From Clostridia bacterium (GTDB lineage: Bacteria; Bacillota; Clostridia; Oscillospirales; CAG-272): DNA of 40,367 nt. The notes beneath the pieces are model-generated. The model was not told the origin of the DNA, ran no database searches, and saw only the letters and a program-made list of their open reading frames with translations. The position numbers and the translations under genes are program-made. How positions within the stretch are numbered: position 1 is the stretch's first letter; each line of letters begins with the position of its first letter. This document shows positions 22,522-30,969 of the stretch, one piece after another. The stretch is taken from assembly GCA_017453205.1 (NCBI GenBank), contig JAFTKO010000019.1, positions 1-40,367 on the forward strand, read 5' to 3'.

Positions 22522-23739
22522 ATGAAAATTTTGGTCGTTAACGCCGGAAGCTCGTCGCTGAAATACCAGCTGTTTGATATGACCGACCACAGCGTCCTCG
22601 CAAAGGGCATTTGCGAAAAAATCGGCATCACGCCCACCAGCGGTTCCATCACCCACAAGCGCCCCGGAGCGGAAAATTACACCAAGGAAACCCCCGTGCA
22701 GGATCACATTTCGGCAATCAACCTTGTGTTGAACACCTTGACCGATCCCGAGCTTGGCGTCATCGGCGACGTTTCCGAGATTGCGGCGGTCGGACATCGC
22801 TTTGTGCACGGCGGCACCAAGATCAAGGAGTCGGGCATTCTCAACGATGACATGATCGCTTACATCGAATCCATCATCCCCATCAATCCTCTGCACGGTC
22901 CCGCGTCGCTCAAGGGCTACCGCGCTTGTCTCCAAGCAATGCCCAATGTCCCCCATGTCGGCGTATTTGACAGTGCATTCTACGCCACCATGCCCGAGGC
23001 ATCCTATATGTACGCCGTTCCCTACGAATGGTATGAAAAATACAGCATTCGCCGCTACGGTTTCCATGGTACATCGCACCGCTATGTTTCCGCTGAGGCG
23101 GCAAAGCTGGTCGGCAAGCCGATTGAGGAACTGAAGATCATCACCTGCCACATCGGTTCGGGCTCTTCAATCACCGCTATCAAAAACGGCGTTGCCGTTG
23201 ACACCTCCATGGGCTTTACCCCCCAGGACGGTCTGCCCATGGGCACCCGTTGCGGCCCCATCGATCCCTCCATCGTTACTTTTATGATCCGTCAAGGACT
23301 CTCCGCAGATGAAATCGACAACATCCTCAATAAAAAGTCGGGACTCATCGGTGTTTCCGGTGTCTCCAGTGATGCACGTGAGGTTTGGGCTGCAGTGGAT
23401 CAAGGCAACAACCGCGCAAAGCTCGCCATGGATCTCGTCATTCACAACGCAAGAAAGCTGATCGGCAGCTATGTCGCGGAGATGAACGGTGTGGATGTCA
23501 TCGTCTTTACCGCAGGACTTGGCGAAAACGACAAGCTTGTTCGTCAAGGTATCGCTTCCAACCTCGAAGCACTCGGTGTAAAGATCAATGAGGAAGTCAA
23601 CATGAACGCGCCCAGAGGCTCCCTTGTCGACCTCACCGCAGAAGGCTCCAAGGTCAAGGTCTATGTCATTCCCACCGACGAGGAGCTCATGATCGCAAAG
23701 GATACCGAGCGCCTTGCCGTTGAATATTACAAAAAATAA
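22522..23739 (+). CDS. ackA: Acetate kinase
   Basis: A 405-residue acetate kinase that makes ATP from acetyl phosphate in mixed-acid fermentation. Signatures: MKILVVNAGSSSLKYQLFD (phosphate-binding start), GHRFVHGG, FDSAFYATMP, RRYGFHGTSHRYVS, CHIGSGSSITAI, DTSMGFTPQDGLPMGTRCG, and FTAGLGENDKLVRQ near the end. Length and motifs are complete. AGGAGG precedes the ATG. It has its own promoter and terminator; no phosphotransacetylase gene is adjacent. Confidence 0.97.
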   Translation: MKILVVNAGSSSLKYQLFDMTDHSVLAKGICEKIGITPTSGSITHKRPGAENYTKETPVQDHISAINLVLNTLTDPELGVIGDVSEIAAVGHRFVHGGTKIKESGILNDDMIAYIESIIPINPLHGPASLKGYRACLQAMPNVPHVGVFDSAFYATMPEASYMYAVPYEWYEKYSIRRYGFHGTSHRYVSAEAAKLVGKPIEELKIITCHIGSGSSITAIKNGVAVDTSMGFTPQDGLPMGTRCGPIDPSIVTFMIRQGLSADEIDNILNKKSGLIGVSGVSSDAREVWAAVDQGNNRAKLAMDLVIHNARKLIGSYVAEMNGVDVIVFTAGLGENDKLVRQGIASNLEALGVKINEEVNMNAPRGSLVDLTAEGSKVKVYVIPTDEELMIAKDTERLAVEYYKK

Positions 23740-23755
23740 GAATATCATTTATAAA

Positions 23756-23783
23756 TGGGAGAAGCTTTAAAAAACTTCTCCCA
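23756..23783. terminator. Terminator after acetate kinase
   Basis: TGGGAGAAG (23756-23764) pairs with CTTCTCCCA (23775-23783); a T-rich tract follows on the plus strand. It lies between converging genes. Confidence 0.8.
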
Positions 23784-23796
23784 TTCATATTTTTAT

Positions 23797-25326
23797 TTAT
23801 CTCTTTTTTCTAATATACCAAATGATGATGCCCGTCACGGCAACGGCAAGAGGCAAAAACAAGGCAAGGATCAATCCCCAAACAGCAAACTGTGCAATAC
23901 TCACCGAAAGATACGCGGTATCCATTGCGGCAGAGGCGATCGTAAGGGCGTCGCCGTCAGCGCCCGTCATCCAATTGAGCGCGGTCGTTGCCAGCTCAAA
24001 ATTACCGCCGTCGGCATAGCCGTTGCTGACTTGATCGGTCAGTGCATAGGGACTGGAAAGCCAAATGATCTTCGTCTCGCCCTGCTCGGCGATGACACCG
24101 ACATTGCAAACCGACTTTTCCTCATCGGCGACAAAGCTTTGGGAGGTCTCGTCATAGCGCATGACACGTCCCGCCTCCGAGGTATAGAGCCACGGTGTAA
24201 CGGTCACACCCTCGGGCATCTCTTCTGCCACAACAATATTGTGGGCGTAATAAGCGACGAACGAATCGACAAAGTCCCCCGATGCACTGTGCTGTGCGCG
24301 ATGCGTTTCAAAAATATAGGGATAGGTCGCGCTTGAATCGTAAAACGCATAATCGCTGTGGTTCTCGTACACGACATTGACCTCGTCCTCGAAGCCCATA
24401 CCGTAGGATGCAAGCACACTGTCCAAGTTGGTAAGCTTACCCGTAGCGTAATATGTGGTCAAAAACAGATCTCCGCCGTTTGCAAGATATGCCGCCAGCG
24501 CTTCCGCCTCTGCGGTTTCAAGATCAGCGGTCGGAGAATTGATCACGAGCACATCGCAATCGTCGGGTAAGGCCGACAGTGTCAGCGTGGTACGTACATC
24601 GTAACCGATTTGGGAAAGTGTATTTTCAAAGCGCGCGTCAAGTGTGGAGGTTCCGCTCCCCGTCAACACATATGCCACGGAAATCTGCTCACGAGTGACA
24701 AAGTTGATGGTATTGGTCACGCGGGAGTCCCCGTCAAAGTAGGCGGTGGTCGCCTCCACGAACTGCGCGGCATAGCTACCGGTGGAGTCGTAGCTGTTGC
24801 AATACTCGACCATCTCGACATATTCATCGTAGGTCATATTCATTTCAACCATCGAGTTGTAATAGTAGTACAGCGAAGCATTGTCGACGATACGGTAACG
24901 GCGGTTGCTCTTCACGATCACGCTCATGTTCGAGGGCCATTCCCCACCGTATGCGTTGATAAATGTCGCGTCGGAAGAACTGTCGATCACCTCGACCGTC
25001 ACTCGGTCGCTGAACTCTTCATAGCTTTTCAAAAATGCGTAAAGCTGTCCGTCCGCCGACGATTTGCCGCCATCACATACAAAATACAGTGTCACATCCT
25101 CATCAAGGGTTTGGAGCCAATCCTTGGTCGTCCCCGAAAGCTTGAAAGTCGCGGAGCCCGTGACATTGGGATTTGCGATACTTGCTGGTAATAAGCCCAC
25201 CAAGGCGTTGAGCAGAATACACACCGCCAAAAGCCCAAGCGTAACCATCGATGCAATCGCACCGACACGCGCGGTCCTTCCGTTGCCGAACAATGCGGCA
25301 TATGGTTGTTTGTTTTGATCTTTCAT
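23797..25326 (-). CDS. GldG-like ABC transporter auxiliary protein
   Basis: A 509-residue protein with an N-terminal membrane helix (about residues 24-46), a large extracytoplasmic part and a C-terminal helix (about 480-505) followed by a basic end. The middle contains ISVAYVLTGSGTSTLDA and DCDVLVINSPTADLETAEAEALAAYLANGGDLFLTT, which is the GldG/IFT52-like, DUF4350-style glutamine-amidotransferase-like fold. It is the last gene of a module with an ABC permease and ATPase. In gliding bacteria GldAFG is an ABC complex; in Clostridia the cargo is unknown. Confidence 0.85.
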   Translation of the reverse strand: MKDQNKQPYAALFGNGRTARVGAIASMVTLGLLAVCILLNALVGLLPASIANPNVTGSATFKLSGTTKDWLQTLDEDVTLYFVCDGGKSSADGQLYAFLKSYEEFSDRVTVEVIDSSSDATFINAYGGEWPSNMSVIVKSNRRYRIVDNASLYYYYNSMVEMNMTYDEYVEMVEYCNSYDSTGSYAAQFVEATTAYFDGDSRVTNTINFVTREQISVAYVLTGSGTSTLDARFENTLSQIGYDVRTTLTLSALPDDCDVLVINSPTADLETAEAEALAAYLANGGDLFLTTYYATGKLTNLDSVLASYGMGFEDEVNVVYENHSDYAFYDSSATYPYIFETHRAQHSASGDFVDSFVAYYAHNIVVAEEMPEGVTVTPWLYTSEAGRVMRYDETSQSFVADEEKSVCNVGVIAEQGETKIIWLSSPYALTDQVSNGYADGGNFELATTALNWMTGADGDALTIASAAMDTAYLSVSIAQFAVWGLILALFLPLAVAVTGIIIWYIRKKR

Positions 25327-25341
25327 GATGCGTTCCCCCTT

Positions 25342-26205
25342 TCACGCAAGGCGGCGTCTTTCCATCGATCGAACCGTCAAGAACAGGAAAAACGCAATAA
25401 AGGTCAGATAAAACACGGTAGCGGGAATACTGAAATGCCCGTAGGAAAATTCCCCAAAGCGCGAAAAGAGCGCCAATGCGTTGACAAAATTAGGAACAAG
25501 AGAAGCAAAAAGCTCGGCATTGATGATGTAAATGACCGATGTTGGCAAGATCAGCACCACTGCGGCGGCAAGCCCAAGATTGAGGTTCTTGGTCGTGCGC
25601 CAAATCAACACACCCGCAAGCAAGGCGGCAATCACGCAAACAATAAACGATCCGAGCGCACTTGTTGGAAAGAGTGCCGAAAAGGAATCCAAAAGGTAGA
25701 ATGCCAGCGCCGCGGCAATACTCAGCACCGCCGCCAAGATCTGGTTTTCGACCAAGGAGGAAACAAAGGTGCAAACAGCGATCAACGCCGCGCCAAGCAA
25801 AATGTAGCCGAACAATGCGGTATATGCCGCGGCAAGTGAGACACCGCCAAACGATGCGAGCAGCAACGGATAGAGCGCGGACACCAGCGTAGGGAGCAAA
25901 AAGAGCGTCAGCATGGCAAAAAACTTGCCCAACACGACCTCCCGCAAGCGGATCGGCAGGGAGTAAAGCAGTTGGTCGGTACGGCTGTGGCGTTCCTCGG
26001 CGATCGAACGCATAGTCAAAAGCGGGATCGTGATCAAAAGCACCCAGTGCATGGCGGTCAACGGATAGGAAAAATCCGCATAGCCCGACATCAAATTGAA
26101 AAACACGGTGAACACACCCATAAAAAACAGCAGGATCGCCATCATCGCGTAGCCGAACGGCCCGCTTAGATAGATCTTCATTTCCTTACGGTATATGGCA
26201 GACAT
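25342..26205 (-). CDS. ABC transporter permease (GldF-like)
   Basis: A 287-residue permease with about six membrane helices, starting MSAIYRKEMKIYLSGPFGY, typical of ABC-2/GldF subunits. TMRSIAEERHSRTDQLLYSLPIRL is the cytosolic loop after helix 2, with the E-E-R/K...T..LLYSLPI pattern of this family. It lies 7 bp downstream of the ATPase gene and 15 bp upstream of the GldG-like gene, so all three are co-expressed. Confidence 0.92.
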   Translation of the reverse strand: MSAIYRKEMKIYLSGPFGYAMMAILLFFMGVFTVFFNLMSGYADFSYPLTAMHWVLLITIPLLTMRSIAEERHSRTDQLLYSLPIRLREVVLGKFFAMLTLFLLPTLVSALYPLLLASFGGVSLAAAYTALFGYILLGAALIAVCTFVSSLVENQILAAVLSIAAALAFYLLDSFSALFPTSALGSFIVCVIAALLAGVLIWRTTKNLNLGLAAAVVLILPTSVIYIINAELFASLVPNFVNALALFSRFGEFSYGHFSIPATVFYLTFIAFFLFLTVRSMERRRLA

Positions 26206-26212
26206 ATCGGTT

Positions 26213-27235
26213 TTACTTCTCCTTTTCCTCGTCGATCAGCTCGTACTCCCCGTCACGCTCGGGAGCATCTTGCTTGCGTTGTTTCGTCTTTGCATCGGCC
26301 TCATCTCCCTCGGTCAGTAAAAGGAAGATGCTTTCCAGCGTTGCCTCCTCACGTTCCATGGAGATCACCGCGTAACGGCGGTCCGCCATTGCGAAAAAGA
26401 TACGGTCTCGCAACTCCTCCCTGCCCGCGGCAGTCACGGTCAAAGAGACTACGCCCTCCTCATGCGACGTCCCCACAGTGCAGGTCTCGATCTCGGGAAT
26501 CGCAGAAAGAACCTCGATCACACCCGCCTCGTCACCGCGGACCGAAAGCTTGATATGTGCGGCGGCATCGGACTTGCCTTGCAGCTCCTCAATCGGCGCG
26601 TTGGCGATCAGCTTGCCGTTCGAGAGGATCAGCACATGGTCGCACACCTCGCTGATCTCCGCAAGGATATGGCTGCTGATGATCACGGTCTTGAGCTCGC
26701 CCAGCTTGCGGATCAGTGCGCGAATCTCAATGATCTGCTTGGGATCGAGTCCTACCGTGGGCTCGTCAAGGATAATGATATCGGGATTTCCAAGCAGTGC
26801 CTGAGCAATGCCTACGCGCTGTCGGCAGCCCTTGGAAAGATTTTTGATGAGCCTGTCCTTCATATCGTCGATCTGTGTCAGCTCCATCACCTCATGTACC
26901 TGTCGGAGTGCGCGCTCGTAGGAGACGCCCTTTGCCTCGGCAACAAAACGCAAATATTCAAACGGCGTCATCTCGTTGTACAGCGGCGGGATCTCGGGCA
27001 GATACCCCACGCACTGTTTTGCCTTGATGGGTTCGTCGTAAATATCAAAGCCGTTGATTTTGACGGTACCCGATGTGGGCGCAAGACAACCTGTGATCAT
27101 GTTCATGGTCGTCGACTTTCCCGCCCCGTTCGGTCCCAAAAAGCCGTAGATCTTGCCGTTGTTGATCTTAAAGCTCAAGTGATCCACCGCCGTGCGTGCT
27201 CCGTAGACCTTTGTCAGTTCCTTGACTTCTATCAA
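26213..27235 (-). CDS. ABC transporter ATP-binding protein (GldA-like)
   Basis: A 340-residue ATPase. The start is TTG 27235 (LIEVKELTKVYG), with GGAGG 9 bases upstream; the longer reading frame would extend into the promoter. Motifs: Walker A GPNGAGKST, Q-loop region VGYLPEIPPLY, signature LSKGCRQRVGIAQ, Walker B IIILDEPTVGLDP, H-loop SSHIL. The C-terminal 110 residues form the regulatory extension usual for export-type ABC-2 ATPases and end in a charged tail. First gene of the module. Confidence 0.93.
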   Translation of the reverse strand: MIEVKELTKVYGARTAVDHLSFKINNGKIYGFLGPNGAGKSTTMNMITGCLAPTSGTVKINGFDIYDEPIKAKQCVGYLPEIPPLYNEMTPFEYLRFVAEAKGVSYERALRQVHEVMELTQIDDMKDRLIKNLSKGCRQRVGIAQALLGNPDIIILDEPTVGLDPKQIIEIRALIRKLGELKTVIISSHILAEISEVCDHVLILSNGKLIANAPIEELQGKSDAAAHIKLSVRGDEAGVIEVLSAIPEIETCTVGTSHEEGVVSLTVTAAGREELRDRIFFAMADRRYAVISMEREEATLESIFLLLTEGDEADAKTKQRKQDAPERDGEYELIDEEKEK

Positions 27236-27269
27236 TTTGAGAGTCCTCCGTATTTCGTAATTATATACA

Positions 27270-27299
27270 ATTATAAATGATAACATCGCTTTGTGTCAA
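27270..27299 (-). promoter_or_regulatory. Promoter of the GldA/F/G-like module
   Basis: Minus strand TTGACA (27294-27299), 18-base spacer, TATAAT (27270-27275). Confidence 0.78.
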
Positions 27300-27431
27300 G
27301 CGTTTGACGGGATTTTGAATATTTATTTTTGAAAAATTTCCAAAAACCCCATCAAAAAGCACAGCAATCCGCATTTTTCCAATGAAAATACGAAAAAAAT
27401 TATGAATTTTTCAAAAAAGAAGAAAAAACTA

Positions 27432-27460
27432 TTGCAAAATTCATAATTTTGGTGTAAAAT
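27432..27460 (+). promoter_or_regulatory. Promoter of efp
   Basis: TTGCAA (27432-27437), 17-base spacer, TAAAAT (27455-27460). The stretch 27300-27431 between the two divergent promoters is A/T-rich and holds no gene that I can see. Confidence 0.7.
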
Positions 27461-27530
27461 ATAAAGTGAGTGTAAGCCGGACAAACTTTGCCGGCACCAA
27501 ATTTGATTTATTTGCTTTTGGAGGTAAACC

Positions 27531-28091
27531 ATGGTAGTAGCTGGCGATTTTAAAAACGGCATTACTTTTGATGACGGACAGGGCAACGTCCTGCAGGTCA
27601 TCGAGTTTCAACACGTAAAACCCGGTAAGGGTGCGGCGTTCGTTCGCACCAAGCTGAAAAACGTGATCTCCGGTGCGGTTACGGAAAAAACCTTTAACCC
27701 CACCGACAAATTTGAAAACGCGTATATCGAAAGAAAGGATATGCAGTATTCCTACGACGACGGTGACCTGTACCACTTTATGGACACCGAGACCTGGGAA
27801 GAAACCCTCATCGCACACGACAAGGTGGGCGACAACTTCCGTTTTGTAAAAGAAGAAATGATGTGCAAGATCATTTCCTACAAGGGGAATGTCTTTGGTG
27901 TGGAGCCCCCCACATTCGTGGAGCTCGAGGTTACCGAAACCGATCCCGGCTTTGCAGGTAACACCGCAACCAACACCCTCAAGCCCGCAACGCTCGAGAC
28001 CGGTGCCGAAATCAAGGTTCCGCTCTTCATCAACGTGGGCGATATGCTCAAGATCGACACCAGAACCGGCGAGTATCTTTCCAGAGCTTAA
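27531..28091 (+). CDS. efp: Elongation factor P
   Basis: A 186-residue EF-P that relieves ribosome stalling at polyproline. The N-terminal KOW-like domain carries the loop [11 protein letters not shown], with Lys33 at the tip where the post-translational modification occurs in other species; two OB-fold domains follow and the end [17 protein letters not shown] is the family C-terminus. GGAGG precedes the ATG. Immediate neighbours carry no EpmA/B-type modification genes. Confidence 0.97.
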   Translation: MVVAGDFKNGITFDDGQGNVLQVIEFQHVKPGKGAAFVRTKLKNVISGAVTEKTFNPTDKFENAYIERKDMQYSYDDGDLYHFMDTETWEETLIAHDKVGDNFRFVKEEMMCKIISYKGNVFGVEPPTFVELEVTETDPGFAGNTATNTLKPATLETGAEIKVPLFINVGDMLKIDTRTGEYLSRA

Positions 28092-28102
28092 TCGAACAAC
28101 AA

Positions 28103-28141
28103 GGGGAAGACTTTGCAAGCCAAGGTTTTCCCCATTTTTAT
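28103..28141 (+). terminator. Terminator after efp
   Basis: GGGGAA...TTCCCC hairpin (28103-28133) with an inner ACTTTG/CAAGGT stem and a following ATTTTTAT. Confidence 0.8.
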
Positions 28142-28179
28142 ACCACTATTAAAATTACAGAAAGGATCGGTATTCCATT

Positions 28180-28686
28180 ATGAATCTGACCGAAAAATCG
28201 GCTTATCTCAAGGGCCTTGCCGACGGCCTCGAATATGACAAAACCACCAAGGAGGGCAAGATCATTGCCGCACTTCTCGATCTCGTGGACGAAATGGCAA
28301 AGGAGATCGCAGATATCCAAAGCGATATCGAGGACATTGACGAAGATCTTGATTATCTGAACGACTATGTGGAGGAGCTTGATGATGACCTCGAGGTCGT
28401 TGAAAACTTCCTTGACGACGAATATGAGCTTGACGATGACGAAGATGACGATGAGGACTACGCCGAGTACGATGACGAGGACTTTGAAGAGTGCGACGGC
28501 GATTGCACCTCCTGCGACGGTTGCGATTGCGGCGACGAGGACTACTACGAGATCGTTTGCCCCTCTTGCGGGGAAACCGTCTGCTTTGACGGCGAGCTTG
28601 ATCCCGAAAACCTCCTCTGCCCTGCCTGCGGCGAAAAATTCGGCTGCATTGTCGATGAGGACGACTATAAAAAGATCAACGAATAA
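28180..28686 (+). CDS. CD1247-type acidic zinc-ribbon protein
   Basis: A 168-residue protein. Residues 1-45 (EKSAYLKGLADGLEYDKTTKEGKII) match the CD1247 N-terminal domain of Clostridia. A helical, extremely acidic middle (about residues 46-120, runs of Asp/Glu) follows, then CTSCDGCDCGD and a zinc ribbon, CPSCGETVCFDGELDPENLLCPACGE. A role in DNA- or RNA-linked regulation is possible but unproven. It has AAAGGA upstream of the ATG and lies 88 bp after efp, beyond a terminator. Confidence 0.88.
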   Translation: MNLTEKSAYLKGLADGLEYDKTTKEGKIIAALLDLVDEMAKEIADIQSDIEDIDEDLDYLNDYVEELDDDLEVVENFLDDEYELDDDEDDDEDYAEYDDEDFEECDGDCTSCDGCDCGDEDYYEIVCPSCGETVCFDGELDPENLLCPACGEKFGCIVDEDDYKKINE

Positions 28687-28694
28687 AATGATAC

Positions 28695-28730
28695 TCTGAG
28701 GGAAACTTTTTACAAAAAGTTTCCCTCAGA
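28695..28730. repeat. Perfect 17-bp stem hairpin (REP-like)
   Basis: TCTGAGGGAAACTTTTT pairs with its exact complement 28714-28730 around a 2-base centre. It lies after the CD1247-type gene but lacks a clean T run, and the downstream sequence (CTCCTTTCAAAAACTTTT) resembles that after the hairpin at 21940. It may act as a terminator as well as being a repeat. Confidence 0.7.
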
Positions 28731-28792
28731 CTCCTTTCAAAAACTTTTATTTACCTTGCTTATAATATTGGCTATTGGTATAGGAGATAAAA

Positions 28793-29119
28793 ATGGATAA
28801 TTTAACAGTTGGAAACAGAATCCGTGAGGCACGACTCAAAAAGAAGTTTACTCAAGAACAAATCGCCGAAAAAGTAAAAATCAGTACTTATCATTACGGT
28901 CAAATAGAGCGGGGAGAGAAAAATCCAAGTTTAAGTGTATTCGTTTCAATCGCAGATGCACTGGATGTCTCTTCGGATTTTTTATTGCGTGATGAATTAT
29001 CAACAGGTAATATTTATGTGAATAATGAAATCGCACAAAAACTCGACCAACTTACGGTAAAACAAAGAGTCGGTGCTGTTGAAATTCTTGACGCATATAT
29101 CAAGGCAGTACTCCGTTAA
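28793..29119 (+). CDS. XRE family helix-turn-helix regulator
   Basis: A 108-residue DNA-binding protein. The HTH_3 domain fills residues 6-66 (IREARLKKKFTQEQIAEKVK, then STYHYGQIERGEKNPSLSVF, and IADALDVSSDFLL). The short C-terminal part (VNNEIAQKLDQLTVKQRVGAVEIL) probably dimerises. GGAG precedes the ATG. A TATAAT at 28761-28766 is a likely -10 box without a good -35. Composition is more A+T rich than its neighbours. It could be a remnant of a mobile element or a stand-alone regulator; the target is unknown. Confidence 0.9.
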   Translation: MDNLTVGNRIREARLKKKFTQEQIAEKVKISTYHYGQIERGEKNPSLSVFVSIADALDVSSDFLLRDELSTGNIYVNNEIAQKLDQLTVKQRVGAVEILDAYIKAVLR

Positions 29120-29132
29120 TATGTCATTTTTT

Positions 29133-29160
29133 AGAAGGTACTGAAAGCGCCTTCTTTTTG
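29133..29160 (+). terminator. Terminator after the XRE gene
   Basis: AGAAGG (29133-29138) pairs with CCTTCT (29150-29155), followed by a T run. Confidence 0.75.
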
Positions 29161-29209
29161 TCGAATACCTCTCTATTTGTAAATTGATTGATAAAAACGC
29201 AAAAAGCAC

Positions 29210-29238
29210 TTGAAAATCTTACCGATTAAGTGTATAAT
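29210..29238 (+). promoter_or_regulatory. Promoter of the pyridoxal kinase-like gene
   Basis: TTGAAA (29210-29215), 17-base spacer, TATAAT (29233-29238), followed by a 42-base leader. Confidence 0.8.
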
Positions 29239-29280
29239 AAAAAACGATACATCCAAATCCCACCGAAAGGACTTTTCCAT

Positions 29281-30168
29281 ATGTCCCCCACCACCCCGGC
29301 TTTCCCTCCGCGCGTTGCCGCGATCCACGACCTTTCCTGCTTTGGTCGCTGTGCGTTGACAGTCATCATGCCAACGCTCTCGGTCATGGGATATCAGGTC
29401 ATTCCCGTGCCGACGGCGTTGCTTTCCACACATACGGGAGGCTTTACCGATCTGCATTTTCGCGATCTGACCGCCGATATGGAGGCAATCACCGACCATT
29501 TTACGCGCCTTGGCACCACCTTTCGTGCCATTTACACGGGTTTTCTCGGCAGTGCCGAGCAGATTGAAACCGTGTCACATATCCTTGACCGCTTTGGTAC
29601 TCTTCCCGATGAAAACGGACAAGCACCGCTGATCTTGATCGATCCCGTCATGGGCGACGACGGTGAGCTCTACTCAACCTACACCCCCGAGCTGGTGCGC
29701 GGCATCCGTTCGCTTTCTTACCGTGCGCAGTTGCTCACCCCCAATCTCACCGAAGCCTGCATTTTGACCGATACCCCCTACCGCGATACGGCTGTCATGC
29801 GCCCCGAGGAAGCGCTTTCCTTTGCCGAGACGCTGTTGGAAAAGCTGACGGTGGTCACAAGCGGGCGTATTGTCATCACAGGCATTTCACTCTCGGACGG
29901 CACGCTTGCCAATCTCGGAAGAGACGCCGACGGCTCGCATTTTTGCATCCGACGTCCGCATGAGGTGCACTCCTATCCCGGAACCGGCGATCTGTTTGCG
30001 TCGGTCCTGCTCGGCGCTTTCCTACGCGGGGACAGTTTTCGGAACGCCTGTGCAGCCGCCGCGGAATTTACAAGCGAGGTCATCCACGCGTCAATTCCGA
30101 TCGCTACACCCGAACGTGAGGGAGTTGCACTGGAACCGATGCTTTGGAAGCTGATCCCGCAAAGATAA
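29281..30168 (+). CDS. Pyridoxal/pyridoxamine kinase family protein
   Basis: A 295-residue ribokinase-like enzyme of the PdxK/PdxY type, phosphorylating vitamin B6 forms. The ATG at 29281 follows GAAAGGA; an upstream in-frame start would overlap the promoter. Motifs: VAAIHDLSCFGRCALTVIMP at the N-terminus, IYTGFLGSAEQ, LIDPVMGDDGELY, LLTPNLTEACILTD, and the anion hole/catalytic Asp PGTGDLFASVLLGAFL near the end. It is transcribed from its own promoter and followed by a membrane-anchored gene. Confidence 0.92.
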   Translation: MSPTTPAFPPRVAAIHDLSCFGRCALTVIMPTLSVMGYQVIPVPTALLSTHTGGFTDLHFRDLTADMEAITDHFTRLGTTFRAIYTGFLGSAEQIETVSHILDRFGTLPDENGQAPLILIDPVMGDDGELYSTYTPELVRGIRSLSYRAQLLTPNLTEACILTDTPYRDTAVMRPEEALSFAETLLEKLTVVTSGRIVITGISLSDGTLANLGRDADGSHFCIRRPHEVHSYPGTGDLFASVLLGAFLRGDSFRNACAAAAEFTSEVIHASIPIATPEREGVALEPMLWKLIPQR

Positions 30169-30222
30169 CCGATATTTCCGCTCTCTTCTCCTCGGATCAC
30201 GAATTTGAAAGGAAACAAAACC

Positions 30223-30936
30223 ATGTCCGATTTTCGCAAACCCCGCATCGTGGGCAGAATCGTCAAAGGTCTGCTCGGGTTGTTTGTCCTTTTTGTCAAC
30301 GTACTGATTCTTTGGCGTGTCTTTTTCTCGGCGTCAATCCCCGACACTGTCAAGCCTCTGACCGTCAATGAACACCTCGCCACCGCTTACGAGCAATACG
30401 GCGACCGATTGACATTGCAATATCAGAACCAAAAATCGCTGACTTACGCCACGGATAATGCAGGTTATTTTGGTATCCCCGAGTATGTCTTTATCCCCGA
30501 GGCAAATCAAGTGCAGATCGTATTTCGCTACAACAAAAGCACGCTGGATCACCTTGCCGAGGACTACGGGCTTGCCGAAGTCCCCGAAAAATCGGGCGAG
30601 TGGTTTGACGTAACATTGGTCAAGTCGATCGATCTCACCCCCGACAACCGCGACGATAATCTCGATGTCTCTACGATCTCCACTGTGCGGTATCAGCCTA
30701 CCGCGTCCACACGCGAGGATACCTCCCTTTACACCTACTACCGCTTTGTATTTGACGGTGTCGTTTTGGAGGACGAGGCACTTGGGGTGTTTGTCGATGT
30801 CTACTACAAGGGCGACCTTGATTACACCAAAGAAGCATACGGTACGCTCTGCCTGTATGACGACCTATCGGAGTGGCTCGACTATAACCTGTCGAGCGCC
30901 GACCGCAAAGCACTGAAAGCCGCCACGGCACAATAA
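30223..30936 (+). CDS. Membrane-anchored hypothetical protein
   Basis: A 237-residue protein with a basic N-terminus and one hydrophobic helix (about residues 15-36), then a mixed extracytoplasmic domain of about 195 residues rich in beta-type stretches (VQIVFRYNKSTLDHLAEDYGL, YYRFVFDGVVLEDEALGVFVDVYY). I do not recognise a named family; clostridial homologues of similar layout are usually unnamed. AAAGGA precedes the ATG at 30223. It sits between the vitamin B6 kinase and the esterase genes. Confidence 0.75.
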   Translation: MSDFRKPRIVGRIVKGLLGLFVLFVNVLILWRVFFSASIPDTVKPLTVNEHLATAYEQYGDRLTLQYQNQKSLTYATDNAGYFGIPEYVFIPEANQVQIVFRYNKSTLDHLAEDYGLAEVPEKSGEWFDVTLVKSIDLTPDNRDDNLDVSTISTVRYQPTASTREDTSLYTYYRFVFDGVVLEDEALGVFVDVYYKGDLDYTKEAYGTLCLYDDLSEWLDYNLSSADRKALKAATAQ

Positions 30937-30969
30937 TCGAAACATCCAAAAGAAAGAAGGTATAGACAT

